Source: Christensenella timonensis (lineage in GTDB: Bacteria; Bacillota; Clostridia; Christensenellales; Christensenellaceae). Taken from it: a DNA stretch of 64,000 nucleotides. Below the pieces are notes generated by a model, which had not been told where the DNA came from, did no database searches, and saw only the letters and a list, made by a program, of their open reading frames with translations. Where the stretch lies: contig NZ_FLKP01000001.1 in assembly GCF_900087015.1 (NCBI RefSeq), forward strand, positions 62,001 to 126,000, given 5' to 3'. Of this stretch, positions 52,427-59,802 are shown piece by piece. The first letter of the stretch is position 1, and the number at the start of each line of letters is the position of its first letter. The position numbers and the translations under genes were made by a program.

Positions 52427-52535
52427 CTCCTTTCTTTTGGGGGTTTGGGGGTGTCCCCTCAACAAGCATTTTGCAACCAAGCCAGCTTTGCGGGCTGGGG
52501 CAAAATTCGGAAGTGTTAATACACTTCCTATGCTT
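52427..52535 (-). other. Candidate ICE oriT (oriT-like repeat, copy 2)
   Basis: An inverted, nearly identical copy of 40811-40924 located immediately upstream of mobC-relaxase, the classical place of oriT. On the minus strand it shows AAGCATAGGAAGTGTATTAA, ACACTTCC, a TTTTGCCCC/GCAAAA-type hairpin, TGCTTGTTGAGGGG and CCCCCAAACCCCC. Inverted repeats plus a conserved 3' tract are typical oriT architecture. The nick position is not known. Confidence 0.65.
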
Positions 52536-52819
52536 GCTGTTTTTCTTTTCCTCCACTCCTAATACTCTGAGAAGCCATCAAACTACCCGCAAAATAGCGC
52601 TTTGGAAAGAAAAATTTGCAAAAAAATAAGAGGCCCTTGGCCTCCATACAACAAATGATAAACAAATGCCGAATCCGTTTGACGCGTTCGCTTGACGGTC
52701 CGTGTCTACAGCACATCGTTAAACTTACCCGTTCTTTTGTTTTACCTTTGCAGAGAATACGGTATAAAAGATTCTGTCATACTACTTTCATACTATCAAT
52801 TTAGAAGAGGTAAAACACG
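52536..52819. other. Gene-free region upstream of the recombinase
   Basis: 284 bp with a short palindrome (AGGCCCTTGGCCT near 52631) and an AT-rich promoter-like stretch before the recombinase ribosome site (AAGAGGTAAAACACG). The left end of the inner element is probably here, but I cannot place it. Confidence 0.4.
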
Positions 52820-53656
52820 ATGAAACAAAATTACAATGAAATCTTGCGGGAGTACCGCATCTACTTGACCGAACATGAAAAATCTCACGCAACCATACAA
52901 AAGTATGTTCGTGAGTTGGTTTGGTTTCTTTCATTTTTACAGGGGGAAGAACCTACAAAAGCAAAGGTGCTGGAATATCGAGAGCAACTGCAACAGAGCC
53001 ACCATGCCCGCACCGTAAATGCCAAGCTGTCCGCCATTCATTCCTATCTGGACTACCTGGGGCTGGCGGCCTGCAAGGTGAGGTTTTTGAAAATCCAGCA
53101 TACGGTATTTGTGGATGACAGCCGAGATTTGACCGAAGCGGAATACCACCGCTTGTTAGACGCTGCCAAAAGGAAAAAGGACAGCCGCCTGTATCATGTG
53201 ATGCTTGCCATTTGCACCACCGGAATCCGGGTCAGTGAGCTTTCCTTTCTGACTGTGGAGGCATTGCACAAAGGAAAAGCGGAAATCCGCATGAAAGGCA
53301 AAATCCGCACCATTCTCTTGACAAAAGAGCTGTGCCGGAAATTGAACGCCTATGCCAAAGAAAAAGGCATCCGAACGGGGTATCTGTTCTGCACCCGTAC
53401 CGGAAAGCCCTTAGATCGAAGCAATATCTGTCATGATATGAAAAAGCTGTGCCGGGCGGCGCGGGTAAATCCTGAAAAGGTCTTTCCCCACAATTTGCGG
53501 CACTTGTTTGCAAAATGCTATTATGCCATCAAAAAGAATCTGGCATATCTTGCGGATATTTTAGGACACGCCTCCGTGGACACCACGCGTATCTATGTAG
53601 CTATGGGCACACGGGAACATGAGCGAACCTTACAGCGGATGCATCTGATCTCATAG
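52820..53656 (+). CDS. XerC/RecV-like tyrosine recombinase (candidate switch invertase)
   Basis: The protein is 278 residues. The N-terminal SAM-like domain (YREYLxxHEKSHATIQKYVRE type) is followed by a catalytic domain with all expected residues: Arg137 in TTGIRVSEL, a Lys in the KGKIRTILL hairpin, His224 and Arg227 in HNLRHLF, His250 in LGHASVD and the nucleophile Tyr259 in RIYVAMG. It is too short for an ICE integrase with an arm-binding domain, but is the normal size of DNA invertases and Xer-like enzymes. Two inverted recombination-like sites begin 3 bp after its stop, so it most likely flips the 53681-53899 segment. Confidence 0.88.
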   Translation: MKQNYNEILREYRIYLTEHEKSHATIQKYVRELVWFLSFLQGEEPTKAKVLEYREQLQQSHHARTVNAKLSAIHSYLDYLGLAACKVRFLKIQHTVFVDDSRDLTEAEYHRLLDAAKRKKDSRLYHVMLAICTTGIRVSELSFLTVEALHKGKAEIRMKGKIRTILLTKELCRKLNAYAKEKGIRTGYLFCTRTGKPLDRSNICHDMKKLCRAARVNPEKVFPHNLRHLFAKCYYAIKKNLAYLADILGHASVDTTRIYVAMGTREHERTLQRMHLIS

Positions 53657-53658
53657 CA

Positions 53659-53680
53659 CCACGGAATAATGATTCTGTGG
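53659..53680 (+). repeat. Left inverted repeat of the invertible switch (IRL)
   Basis: A 22-bp near-palindromic site with outer arms CCAC/GTGG and inner arms GAAT/ATTC around AATG. It matches the inverted 53900-53921 copy at 19 of 22 positions. The dyad and asymmetric centre are what a tyrosine recombinase core site looks like. Confidence 0.8.
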
Positions 53681-53725
53681 TTCCATGGCCCCCTTGCTCA
53701 GTTACAAGTAGAACTGATTAGCTCT

Positions 53726-53754
53726 ATTATAAGTGTATCAGAGCAGATTTTCAA
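53726..53754 (-). promoter_or_regulatory. Promoter inside the invertible segment, facing left
   Basis: On the minus strand TTGAAA (53754-53749) and a perfect TATAAT (53731-53726) are separated by exactly 17 bp. It would start near 53719 and read antisense into the 3' end of the recombinase gene. Confidence 0.82.
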
Positions 53755-53795
53755 CCATTTATTACATATAGAACAGCAAAATAAATACGAAAAAT

Positions 53796-53834
53796 AGACC
53801 TGCACCGCGAAATATGTGCGCAGGTCTGCTTTTT
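53796..53834. terminator. Terminator inside the invertible segment
   Basis: AGACCTGC (53796-53803) pairs with GCAGGTCT (53820-53827). It is followed by CTTTTT on the plus strand and by ATTTTTCG on the minus strand, so it can act in both orientations. Confidence 0.82.
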
Positions 53835-53899
53835 ATGCCTGTCAGAACGCCCTTAGTTGATTAAAATAATAATTTTCTTCCTAGAAGCAGTAACGATTA

Positions 53900-53921
53900 C
53901 CCCAGAATCATTATTCTGCGG
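53900..53921 (-). repeat. Right inverted repeat of the invertible switch (IRR)
   Basis: The reverse complement matches IRL at 19 of 22 bases, with the same asymmetric centre, so recombination between the two sites would invert the DNA between them. IRR is set in a larger dyad (53892-53935, arms AACGATTACC and GGTAAT..TCGTT), which may bind an accessory or regulatory protein. Confidence 0.8.
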
Positions 53922-53992
53922 TAATTGAATCGTTCAGAAAAGGAAAGTTTGTGGTTAGGATATTCCCTTTGAAATGACAGGAGGTGAATAAA

Positions 53993-54277
53993 GTGGAAGA
54001 AAGATGGTCGGTAGAATTGTTGGAGTGCTTGGCCCAGAAGGCCGGATGTGGGTATCTGTCAGATTTGCGGTATCTCAGCCCATGGGAGCAATTCCATCTG
54101 TCCAGGGAGCTTTTACATATTCCTTCGGAAGCCTTTTCGCTAAAAACGTGGAATGACGCCTTGGCTTATCTGACGGGTCTTTCCCAGCAAGCGGATGCAT
54201 CCGCCGCGAAAGAAACGTTGATGAAGCATCTATCGGAACACTGCAGCGGTTTGCAACGTCATCCGAGCCGAGAATGA
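53993..54277 (+). CDS. Small unknown protein, first gene after the switch
   Basis: The protein is 94 residues from a GTG at 53993, eight bases after AGGAGGTGA; the GTG at 53984 overlaps that site. It is a soluble helical protein (WSVELLECLAQKAGCGYLSD, LRYLSPWEQFHLSRELLHI). I recognise no family. Being the first gene downstream of the invertible promoter, it is likely part of the polysaccharide operon and may be a regulator or assembly factor. Confidence 0.6.
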   Translation: MEERWSVELLECLAQKAGCGYLSDLRYLSPWEQFHLSRELLHIPSEAFSLKTWNDALAYLTGLSQQADASAAKETLMKHLSEHCSGLQRHPSRE

Positions 54278-54305
54278 ATTTGAATAGAAAGGTGGTTAGA
54301 ATGCT

Positions 54306-55493
54306 ATGCAAATTACTGTTGTAGGCGCAGGTTATGTGGGGTTATCTCTTGCCACTCTGTTAGGCCAAAAGCATGAAGTAATAGTGCTTGATATTGATGA
54401 AGAAAAGGTTGCGAAAGTTAATTCCCGTATTTCTCCCGTTCAGGACGTATATCTCGAAAAGTTTTTTGCCGAAAGAAAACTAAATTTGACAGCCACTGTA
54501 GATACGGCAATAGCATATAAAGACGCCGAGTATGTAATTATTACAACACCTACTAATTATGAGGATGAAACCAATAGCTTTGATACTCATGCGGTTGATT
54601 CCACCATAGAAATTTGTATGGCAAATAATGATCATTGCATTATGATCATCAAAAGTACGGTTCCTGTTGGGTATACAAGGAGTGTGCGAAAAAAATATAA
54701 CACCAGCCACATTCTATTTTCCCCTGAATTTTTAAGAGAAACGAAAGCCCTATACGACAATTTGTACCCTTCCAGAATTGTTGTTGGTACAGATATTGCA
54801 GACCCTGCTATGGTTATCCATGCACAGGTTTTTTCAACCATCTTGCAAGAGTGCGCAAATAAAGAAGATATTCCCGTCTTGATTATAGGGCTTGATGAAG
54901 CAGAAGCCGCTAAACTTTTCGCTAATACTTATTTAGCCATGCGTGTTGCGTTCTTTAACGAATTGGATACCTTTGCAGAAATGAATGGGTTAAGTACAAA
55001 GAACATCATAGATGCAATTTGTCATGATCCTCGAATTGGTAAGCATTATAACAATCCATCTTTTGGCTATGGCGGATATTGCCTCCCGAAAGATACAAAG
55101 CAGTTGAAATCAAGTTTTCATGATATTCCTGAAAATTTGATTACCGCTGTGTGTCAGGCAAACCACACCAAAAAAGGCCATGTCATAAAGGGAATTCTGA
55201 ATAAACATCCTGGCACAGTTGGTATTTACCGCTTAACGGCAAAGTCTAATTCTGACAATTTCCGTTCAAGTGCTGTTTGGGGTGTTATGGAGGGGCTTTC
55301 CAAAGAAAAACAAGAAATTGTAATATATGAACCCTTATTAGGCGATGCCGCAGAGTTTATGGGTTATAAGGTTGTACATTCTTTTGCGGAGTTTAAGCGT
55401 TCATGTGATGTTATTGTTGCTAATAGAGTTTCCAGTGAACTCTCGGAAGTTATGTATAAGGTTTATACAAGAGACATCTTTGGAAGAGATTGA
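54306..55493 (+). CDS. ugd: UDP-glucose/nucleotide-sugar 6-dehydrogenase
   Basis: The protein is 395 residues. The NAD-binding loop is ITVVGAGYVGLSLATLL at the N-terminus, followed by VIITTPTNY and IIKSTVPVGYT. The catalytic Cys259 lies in SFGYGGYCLPKDTKQL. The C-terminal UDP-binding domain is present in normal length. It oxidises UDP-glucose to UDP-glucuronate in two NAD-dependent steps in the cytoplasm, the precursor for uronic-acid polymers. It is immediately upstream of a hyaluronan-synthase-like gene, so it probably supplies that enzyme. GC content is lower than in the ICE core. Confidence 0.88.
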   Translation: MQITVVGAGYVGLSLATLLGQKHEVIVLDIDEEKVAKVNSRISPVQDVYLEKFFAERKLNLTATVDTAIAYKDAEYVIITTPTNYEDETNSFDTHAVDSTIEICMANNDHCIMIIKSTVPVGYTRSVRKKYNTSHILFSPEFLRETKALYDNLYPSRIVVGTDIADPAMVIHAQVFSTILQECANKEDIPVLIIGLDEAEAAKLFANTYLAMRVAFFNELDTFAEMNGLSTKNIIDAICHDPRIGKHYNNPSFGYGGYCLPKDTKQLKSSFHDIPENLITAVCQANHTKKGHVIKGILNKHPGTVGIYRLTAKSNSDNFRSSAVWGVMEGLSKEKQEIVIYEPLLGDAAEFMGYKVVHSFAEFKRSCDVIVANRVSSELSEVMYKVYTRDIFGRD

Positions 55494-55514
55494 CCCGGCG
55501 AGGCGGTGATTGTA

Positions 55515-56807
55515 ATGTACACATTTTTCTTGATGGTCGAGGATTATATCAAAACTCATAACCTTCACCTCTTTATGTTTTTCTTCGCATTCATTTTCAT
55601 TCGATGGGGAATAGTATTTTTCCATGCTATTCGATATAAGCCATATGATTATGAAGATAAAGAAATAAATTATTTTACATCGGTGCTGCTCCCAGTCGTT
55701 GACGAACCATTAGATCTATTTTATAGTGTTCTGATGAAAATAGCACGCCAGAATCCGTCTGAGATTATAGTTGTCATTAATGGGCCAAAAAACGAGGGGC
55801 TTGAAAACCTGTGTGTAGATTTCAACAGGAATTTACCAATTGGCTTTACTCCTGTTCAGCATTATTATACACCTGTTGCCGGTAAGAGAAATGGGATCCG
55901 TGTGGCAATGGAGCACATTAATCCGAATTCCGATATAACAGTGCTTGTGGATAGTGATACGGTATGGACAGAGGATACTTTGTCCGAGTTGCTGAAGCCT
56001 TTTGCTTGTGATCAAAAAATTGGCGGTGTTACAACCAGACAGAAAATACTTGATCCTGACCGCAAACTCGTAACCATGTTTGCAAATTTGCTTGAAGAGA
56101 TCAGAGCTGAAGGAACGATGAAAGCAATGAGCGTTACAGGCAAAGTGGGCTGCCTTCCCGGCAGGACAATTGCTTTCCGTACTCAGATTTTGATAGATGT
56201 GATGTATGACTTTATGAATGAGACATTCATGGGATTTCACAAAGAAGTATCCGATGACAGAAGCCTCACAAACCTGACGCTCCGAAAGGGGTACAAAACA
56301 GTTATGCAAGACACCTCAGTAATTTATACAGATGTGCCCACCGAATGGAAAAAATTTATCAGGCAGCAGTTAAGATGGTCGGAAGGTTCACAGTATAACA
56401 ATCTGAGAATGACTCCTTGGATGTTAAAAAACGCCAAGCTGATGTGCTTTATTTACTGGTCAGATATGATTAGTCCGATGATGCTGGTTAGCGTTTATGC
56501 CAATACTATAATTTGCAAGGTGTTAAATATACTTGGCTGCGCGATTCCAACATTGGCATATACCGCTCCATGGTGGCAGATCATTCTCTTTATTCTTCTT
56601 GGTTGTATCATTAGTTTTGGTTCACGAAATATTAAGGTTATGAGAAGTGTGAAGTGGTATTATACATTACTGCTTCCAGTATTCATCCTTGTTTTAACTG
56701 TTGTCATGGTTCCTATCCGATTGCTAGGCCTTATGCTCTGCTCTGACGATATGGAATGGGGCACCCGGAAATTGGAGGAGGACAATGATAAAGCGGAAGT
56801 TCCTTAA
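55515..56807 (+). CDS. Membrane-bound processive glycosyltransferase (GT2, hyaluronan-synthase-like)
   Basis: The protein is 430 residues, starting at the ATG at 55515. One N-terminal helix (FMFFFAFIFIRWGIVFFHAI) is followed by a cytosolic GT2 domain and about three or four C-terminal helices. The processive-synthase residues are in place: VLVDSDTVW (D146, D148), VSDDRSLTN (the D,D,R triad at 247-249) and QQLRW at 284-288. This is the layout of HasA and cellulose-synthase-like enzymes, which polymerise and export in one step. Together with ugd it suggests a glucuronate-containing polymer such as hyaluronan or a related polysaccharide; the product is not proven. Confidence 0.82.
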   Translation: MYTFFLMVEDYIKTHNLHLFMFFFAFIFIRWGIVFFHAIRYKPYDYEDKEINYFTSVLLPVVDEPLDLFYSVLMKIARQNPSEIIVVINGPKNEGLENLCVDFNRNLPIGFTPVQHYYTPVAGKRNGIRVAMEHINPNSDITVLVDSDTVWTEDTLSELLKPFACDQKIGGVTTRQKILDPDRKLVTMFANLLEEIRAEGTMKAMSVTGKVGCLPGRTIAFRTQILIDVMYDFMNETFMGFHKEVSDDRSLTNLTLRKGYKTVMQDTSVIYTDVPTEWKKFIRQQLRWSEGSQYNNLRMTPWMLKNAKLMCFIYWSDMISPMMLVSVYANTIICKVLNILGCAIPTLAYTAPWWQIILFILLGCIISFGSRNIKVMRSVKWYYTLLLPVFILVLTVVMVPIRLLGLMLCSDDMEWGTRKLEEDNDKAEVP

Positions 56808-57822
56808 TTGCATTTGTATATTCGCGGCTGCTATATTTATATTATGGGTTGGTTGCAACGAACAGCCTGTCGATACCGAGAAGGCCGATGGCTCTGACAG
56901 CATTGCGTCTATTGAGGCTCCGAGTAATAGTCAAGCTACACTGGAAGAACCAACTACGGAATCTATTGTAACAGAATCCTCAGTTGTCGAGTCTGAATAT
57001 TATCCTATTACAGAGGGACAAAGATATTTGGGCGTTTATGTTCAAGGCCCCGAAGAGACTGATGTTTTAGCTGACAGCATCAATACTTTAGCTTGGTTTG
57101 ATCGTTTTGATCAGACAAGTGATTACAAGATTTCTTTATGTTTAGACGACAATAAATATATAGCGTTTATCACTTTGCAGCCTACCGACTGGGACTTAAA
57201 ATTGGTTTCTGACGGGTATTATGATGATTTAATTATTGAATATTTTAAGAAACTCTCTTCGGATAACAGAGCCAATACAGAACTTTTTGTTCGATTAGCG
57301 CATGAAATGGAAATGAGGCCCTCTTACAAATCTGGTTGGTACAGTTGGCAAACAGATGATGCTCACGCATATGTAAACGCTTGGGTTCACATTGTGAACT
57401 TGGGTAGGGAATATGCTCCCAATGTTAAGTGGGTATGGTCTCCCAACAGGGCAGACGAATACACAACGAAATATTATCCAGGTGATGAGTATGTTGATTA
57501 TGTCGGATTGACATTGAATAACACATTGGATTCCCGTGAGAGTTTTCAGCAATTCTATGAAAATGAAGGTCAAAGAGACTATTTGGAAGCATATAATAAG
57601 CCAATTATTTTTGGAGAGATCGCGGAGCATAGCACCAGTGATGAAGTTCGCAATGAATACATACAATCTGTTTTTGATTATCTTGGAACCTACGATAAAT
57701 GCATCGGTTTTATTTTCTTAAATCAAGATATAGAAAGTGCAAGACAATACAAGTTTACAGATTGCGAATTGATATTAGATACATTTATTGAGAATGCGAG
57801 GGATTACATTTGTGCGAAATAA
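56785..57822 (+). CDS. Lipoprotein with GH26-like glycosidase domain
   Basis: The protein is 345 residues and starts after GGAGGAGG inside the upstream gene. The signal peptide ends in a lipobox (FILWVGC), so it is lipid-anchored outside the membrane. After a Ser/Thr/Glu-rich linker (about 27-68), a beta/alpha barrel shows GH26 landmarks: FVRLAHEMEMRPSY with the presumed acid/base Glu174, VKWVWSPNR, and FGEIAEHS with the presumed nucleophile Glu278. It may trim, release or remodel the exported polymer, like hydrolases in other synthase operons, though true substrate is unknown. Confidence 0.78.
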   Translation: MIKRKFLNCICIFAAAIFILWVGCNEQPVDTEKADGSDSIASIEAPSNSQATLEEPTTESIVTESSVVESEYYPITEGQRYLGVYVQGPEETDVLADSINTLAWFDRFDQTSDYKISLCLDDNKYIAFITLQPTDWDLKLVSDGYYDDLIIEYFKKLSSDNRANTELFVRLAHEMEMRPSYKSGWYSWQTDDAHAYVNAWVHIVNLGREYAPNVKWVWSPNRADEYTTKYYPGDEYVDYVGLTLNNTLDSRESFQQFYENEGQRDYLEAYNKPIIFGEIAEHSTSDEVRNEYIQSVFDYLGTYDKCIGFIFLNQDIESARQYKFTDCELILDTFIENARDYICAK

Positions 57823-57919
57823 GAAGTTTACAAAGTATCAGATCATGACGAGAGTTGGAACGATTATCAGCATTTTACTGTTTGTTGTCCTTGGATTTTG
57901 TATCGAAGTTATTTTCTAA
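57812..57919 (+). CDS. 35-residue single-helix membrane protein
   Basis: From a GTG at 57812 overlapping the end of the lipoprotein gene by 11 bp, the frame encodes a basic N-terminus (MRNKKFTKYQIMTRVG) and one hydrophobic helix (TIISILLFVVLGFCIEVIF). The overlap suggests it is the last gene of the synthase operon, perhaps a small accessory subunit of the synthase. Confidence 0.5.
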   Translation: MRNKKFTKYQIMTRVGTIISILLFVVLGFCIEVIF

Positions 57920-57939
57920 AAAAATGGAGAAAGTGAAAG

Positions 57940-58131
57940 ATGGAACATCAAACCAAAGGAACGTTGCGCAATCAGGCCGTCATTACATCAGCCGGATCGC
58001 CCCGAGCAACCACACCGCGGTTCGTAAGGTATTGGATGGGAGCAATTCCCCCTAACGCTGATCCCATTGGCGGTTTCAGGAGGGAGCCGTCATGTGTAGA
58101 ACGGGATATCGACCAACGGAAATGGGAGTAA
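57940..58131 (+). CDS. Doubtful small ORF
   Basis: A 63-residue frame, Pro/Arg/Gly-rich (TKGTLRNQAVITSAGSPRAT), starting after GAAAG and preceding a terminator. Composition is unlike neighbouring genes and no motif is visible. It may be structured non-coding DNA of the Tn916-like backbone. Confidence 0.25.
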   Translation: MEHQTKGTLRNQAVITSAGSPRATTPRFVRYWMGAIPPNADPIGGFRREPSCVERDIDQRKWE

Positions 58132-58221
58132 CACCGTTAAAAAAAACATCCCCCGGCCCGTGGGAAATGTGGCCGGAACCATGAATTTGCGTATGCAATA
58201 AAATATCATACTATTTTTTTG

Positions 58222-58254
58222 TTCGCCCGGAGGGTTTATGCCCTTCCGGGCGAA
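58222..58254 (+). terminator. Intrinsic terminator before the sigma-like gene
   Basis: TTCGCCCGGAGGG and CCCTTCCGGGCGAA pair around TTTATG, followed by a T-rich run. It separates the cargo operon from the Tn916-like regulatory and integration genes. Between 58255 and 58410 there is another AT-rich hairpin (AAACACTTTTTC / AAAAAAGTGGTGTTT). Confidence 0.85.
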
Positions 58255-58410
58255 TTTTGTTATTTCCTTCGGCCCGCTCTATCGGTCAAACACTTTTTCA
58301 AAATTTTTTTAAAAAAGTGGTGTTTGGCGGGTAGCTGGAGGCCTTTCAACAGTAACTTTGGCGGAAAGGGAGAAAACCACCGAAATCCCCCACAGAAAGG
58401 GGGTGAAAAG

Positions 58411-58854
58411 ATGGAAACGATCCCCCGCAATGATTTTATCCTGCGGCACCGCTATGATGCTTTCTGCAAAGCGGTACTCCGCAATGAGGCTAAAAGCTAC
58501 TGGTCGGAGATGGCGCATCGCCGCGAACGTGAAAAGTCGCTGGATGCTCTGACACAAGAGGAAATGGACAAGCTCTCAGTCGTGGATGATTACCCCAGCG
58601 ACAGCTACGTTTTTTCGTCGTATGGGTATGACCTGCTGATCGACAACGAGCTTGTAGCCGAGGCGTTCGCCAGCCTGCCGGAACAGGAACAAAGCATTTT
58701 GATTTTGCACTGTGTTCTGGATTTGGCAGACGGAGAAATCGGCAGCCTCATGGGAATGTCCCGCAGCGCCGTACAGCGTCACAGGACAAGGACCCTGAAA
58801 CAGTTGCGTATGAAATTGATGGCGTTCATGCCAGAGGGAGGTAAACGCGGATGA
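58411..58854 (+). CDS. Sigma-70-like factor of the Tn916 Orf7 type
   Basis: The protein is 147 residues from the ATG at 58411 behind GAAAGGGGGTGA; upstream in-frame codons belong to the leader. It has a sigma region 2-like N-half (DAFCKAVLRNEAKSYWSEMA) and a region 4 helix-turn-helix (ALPEQEQSILILHCVLDLADGEIGSLM type, MSRSAVQRHRTRTLKQLR). In Tn916 the equivalent gene promotes transfer and excision gene expression. It overlaps the next gene by 4 bp. A damaged paralogue is at 63155. Confidence 0.85.
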   Translation: METIPRNDFILRHRYDAFCKAVLRNEAKSYWSEMAHRREREKSLDALTQEEMDKLSVVDDYPSDSYVFSSYGYDLLIDNELVAEAFASLPEQEQSILILHCVLDLADGEIGSLMGMSRSAVQRHRTRTLKQLRMKLMAFMPEGGKRG

Positions 58855-59090
58855 AGGAACCTACATTCAACGGCAGAGAGCTTCTTCCCCTTTCGGTGAT
58901 GGAAGCTGCCCACGCTGGGGATGCAATGACTATGGAGCAAGTGCTGCGGTACTATGAGGACTACATAAACAAGCTCTGCATCCGCACCTTGTATGACAGC
59001 AACGGCATCCCCTATGTGTGCGTGGACGAGTATATGAAGCACCGTTTGGAAATCAAGCTCATTCATTCCATCATCGTTGCCTTGAAGTAA
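58851..59090 (+). CDS. Helix-turn-helix conjugative-transposon protein (Orf8-like)
   Basis: The protein is 79 residues, LPLSVMEAAHAGDAMTMEQV with YEDYINKLCIRTLYDSNGIP and a C-terminal helix with basic residues. This is the HTH_16 family partner of the Orf7 sigma-like protein, always encoded next to it. An intact paralogue is at 63586. Confidence 0.85.
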   Translation: MKEPTFNGRELLPLSVMEAAHAGDAMTMEQVLRYYEDYINKLCIRTLYDSNGIPYVCVDEYMKHRLEIKLIHSIIVALK

Positions 59091-59519
59091 CGACCCGGCC
59101 ACGGTAACGGAAATGTCTTATTACTCTCTTTCCGCATTTCCGCCGGCTCGGTGGCTGATGTATGTACCTTGACAAATACGCCCGCAGGACAATGGCGGCG
59201 CGTCATAGGGCATACGGACACATTCTGTCTACACCGAGCCGGACGGCGGGTGCGCCATGATGCTGGTTTCTACGAAAACAGCGGAGCGACAACCACCCAG
59301 CCGCAAAATAAGCGTAGCTGCTTATGGGCGATGACGTGCAGGCAGGACAATGATACTCCCTTACAGCCACAGTCCGAGCGTTAAAAGCGTCACAGGCAAT
59401 GGGTAGGGCCGTGTGAGAACCACACGGGGGTGAAAAGCCCGTGGAGCTGGGCCGCCAGCCGTCCGTGTTTTGCCCACATTTACAAGGAACCTTTGCTTTG
59501 AACAGAAGGAGGCCATATT
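59091..59519 (+). other. Structured leader upstream of xis
   Basis: 429 bp with no supported gene. It is GC-rich with several inverted runs, among them GGGCCGTGTGAGAACCACAC and AGCCCGTGGAGCTGGGCCGC near 59405-59456. Related structured DNA lies at this place in Tn916-like elements. It could be an RNA regulatory leader for xis-int. Confidence 0.4.
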
Positions 59520-59723
59520 ATGAGTAATAACGATGTGCCTATTTGGGAAAAGTATACGCTTACCATTGAGGAAGCGTCGAAATATTTTCGCATTGGAGAA
59601 AACAAACTGCGTCGGCTTGCCGAGGAAAACCCATCCGCTGGCTGGGTGATTTTGAACGGCAACCGCATCCAGATCAAACGGCAAAAATTTGAAAAAATCA
59701 TTGATTCTCTTGACACAATCTAG
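59520..59723 (+). CDS. xis: Excisionase Xis, Tn916 type
   Basis: The protein is 67 residues, nearly the same as Tn916 Xis in its landmarks: [33 protein letters not shown], and [17 protein letters not shown]. It bends the element ends and directs Int toward excision. The ribosome site is AGGAGG. Confidence 0.95.
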   Translation: MSNNDVPIWEKYTLTIEEASKYFRIGENKLRRLAEENPSAGWVILNGNRIQIKRQKFEKIIDSLDTI

Positions 59724-59727
59724 TGAA

Positions 59728-59777
59728 AAAGAGCCTTGACTATGCTATAATACTCTTAAAGCGTGTCAAGGCTCTTT
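59728..59777. promoter_or_regulatory. Inverted repeat with promoter between xis and int
   Basis: AAAGAGCCTTGAC (59728-59740) and its perfect complement (59765-59777) flank TTGACTATGCTATAAT-like sequence. It can form a terminator-like hairpin or be a protein-binding dyad; a -10-like TATAAT sits in the loop. It probably sets the Xis to Int ratio. Confidence 0.6.
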
Positions 59778-59802
59778 CCGTCATGGAAAGGAGCATGACG
59801 AA

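Larger units (their letters stand above)
53681..53899. promoter_or_regulatory. Candidate invertible DNA segment (219 bp) controlling the polysaccharide operon
   Basis: Flanked by IRL and IRR and holding one strong promoter on the minus strand and one two-way terminator. In the sequence given the promoter faces the recombinase gene and the terminator blocks read-through from it, which is OFF for the downstream operon. Inversion would place the terminator upstream and the promoter at about 53827-53855 pointing at the operon, which is ON. This is the logic of known phase-variation switches. Confidence 0.72.
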
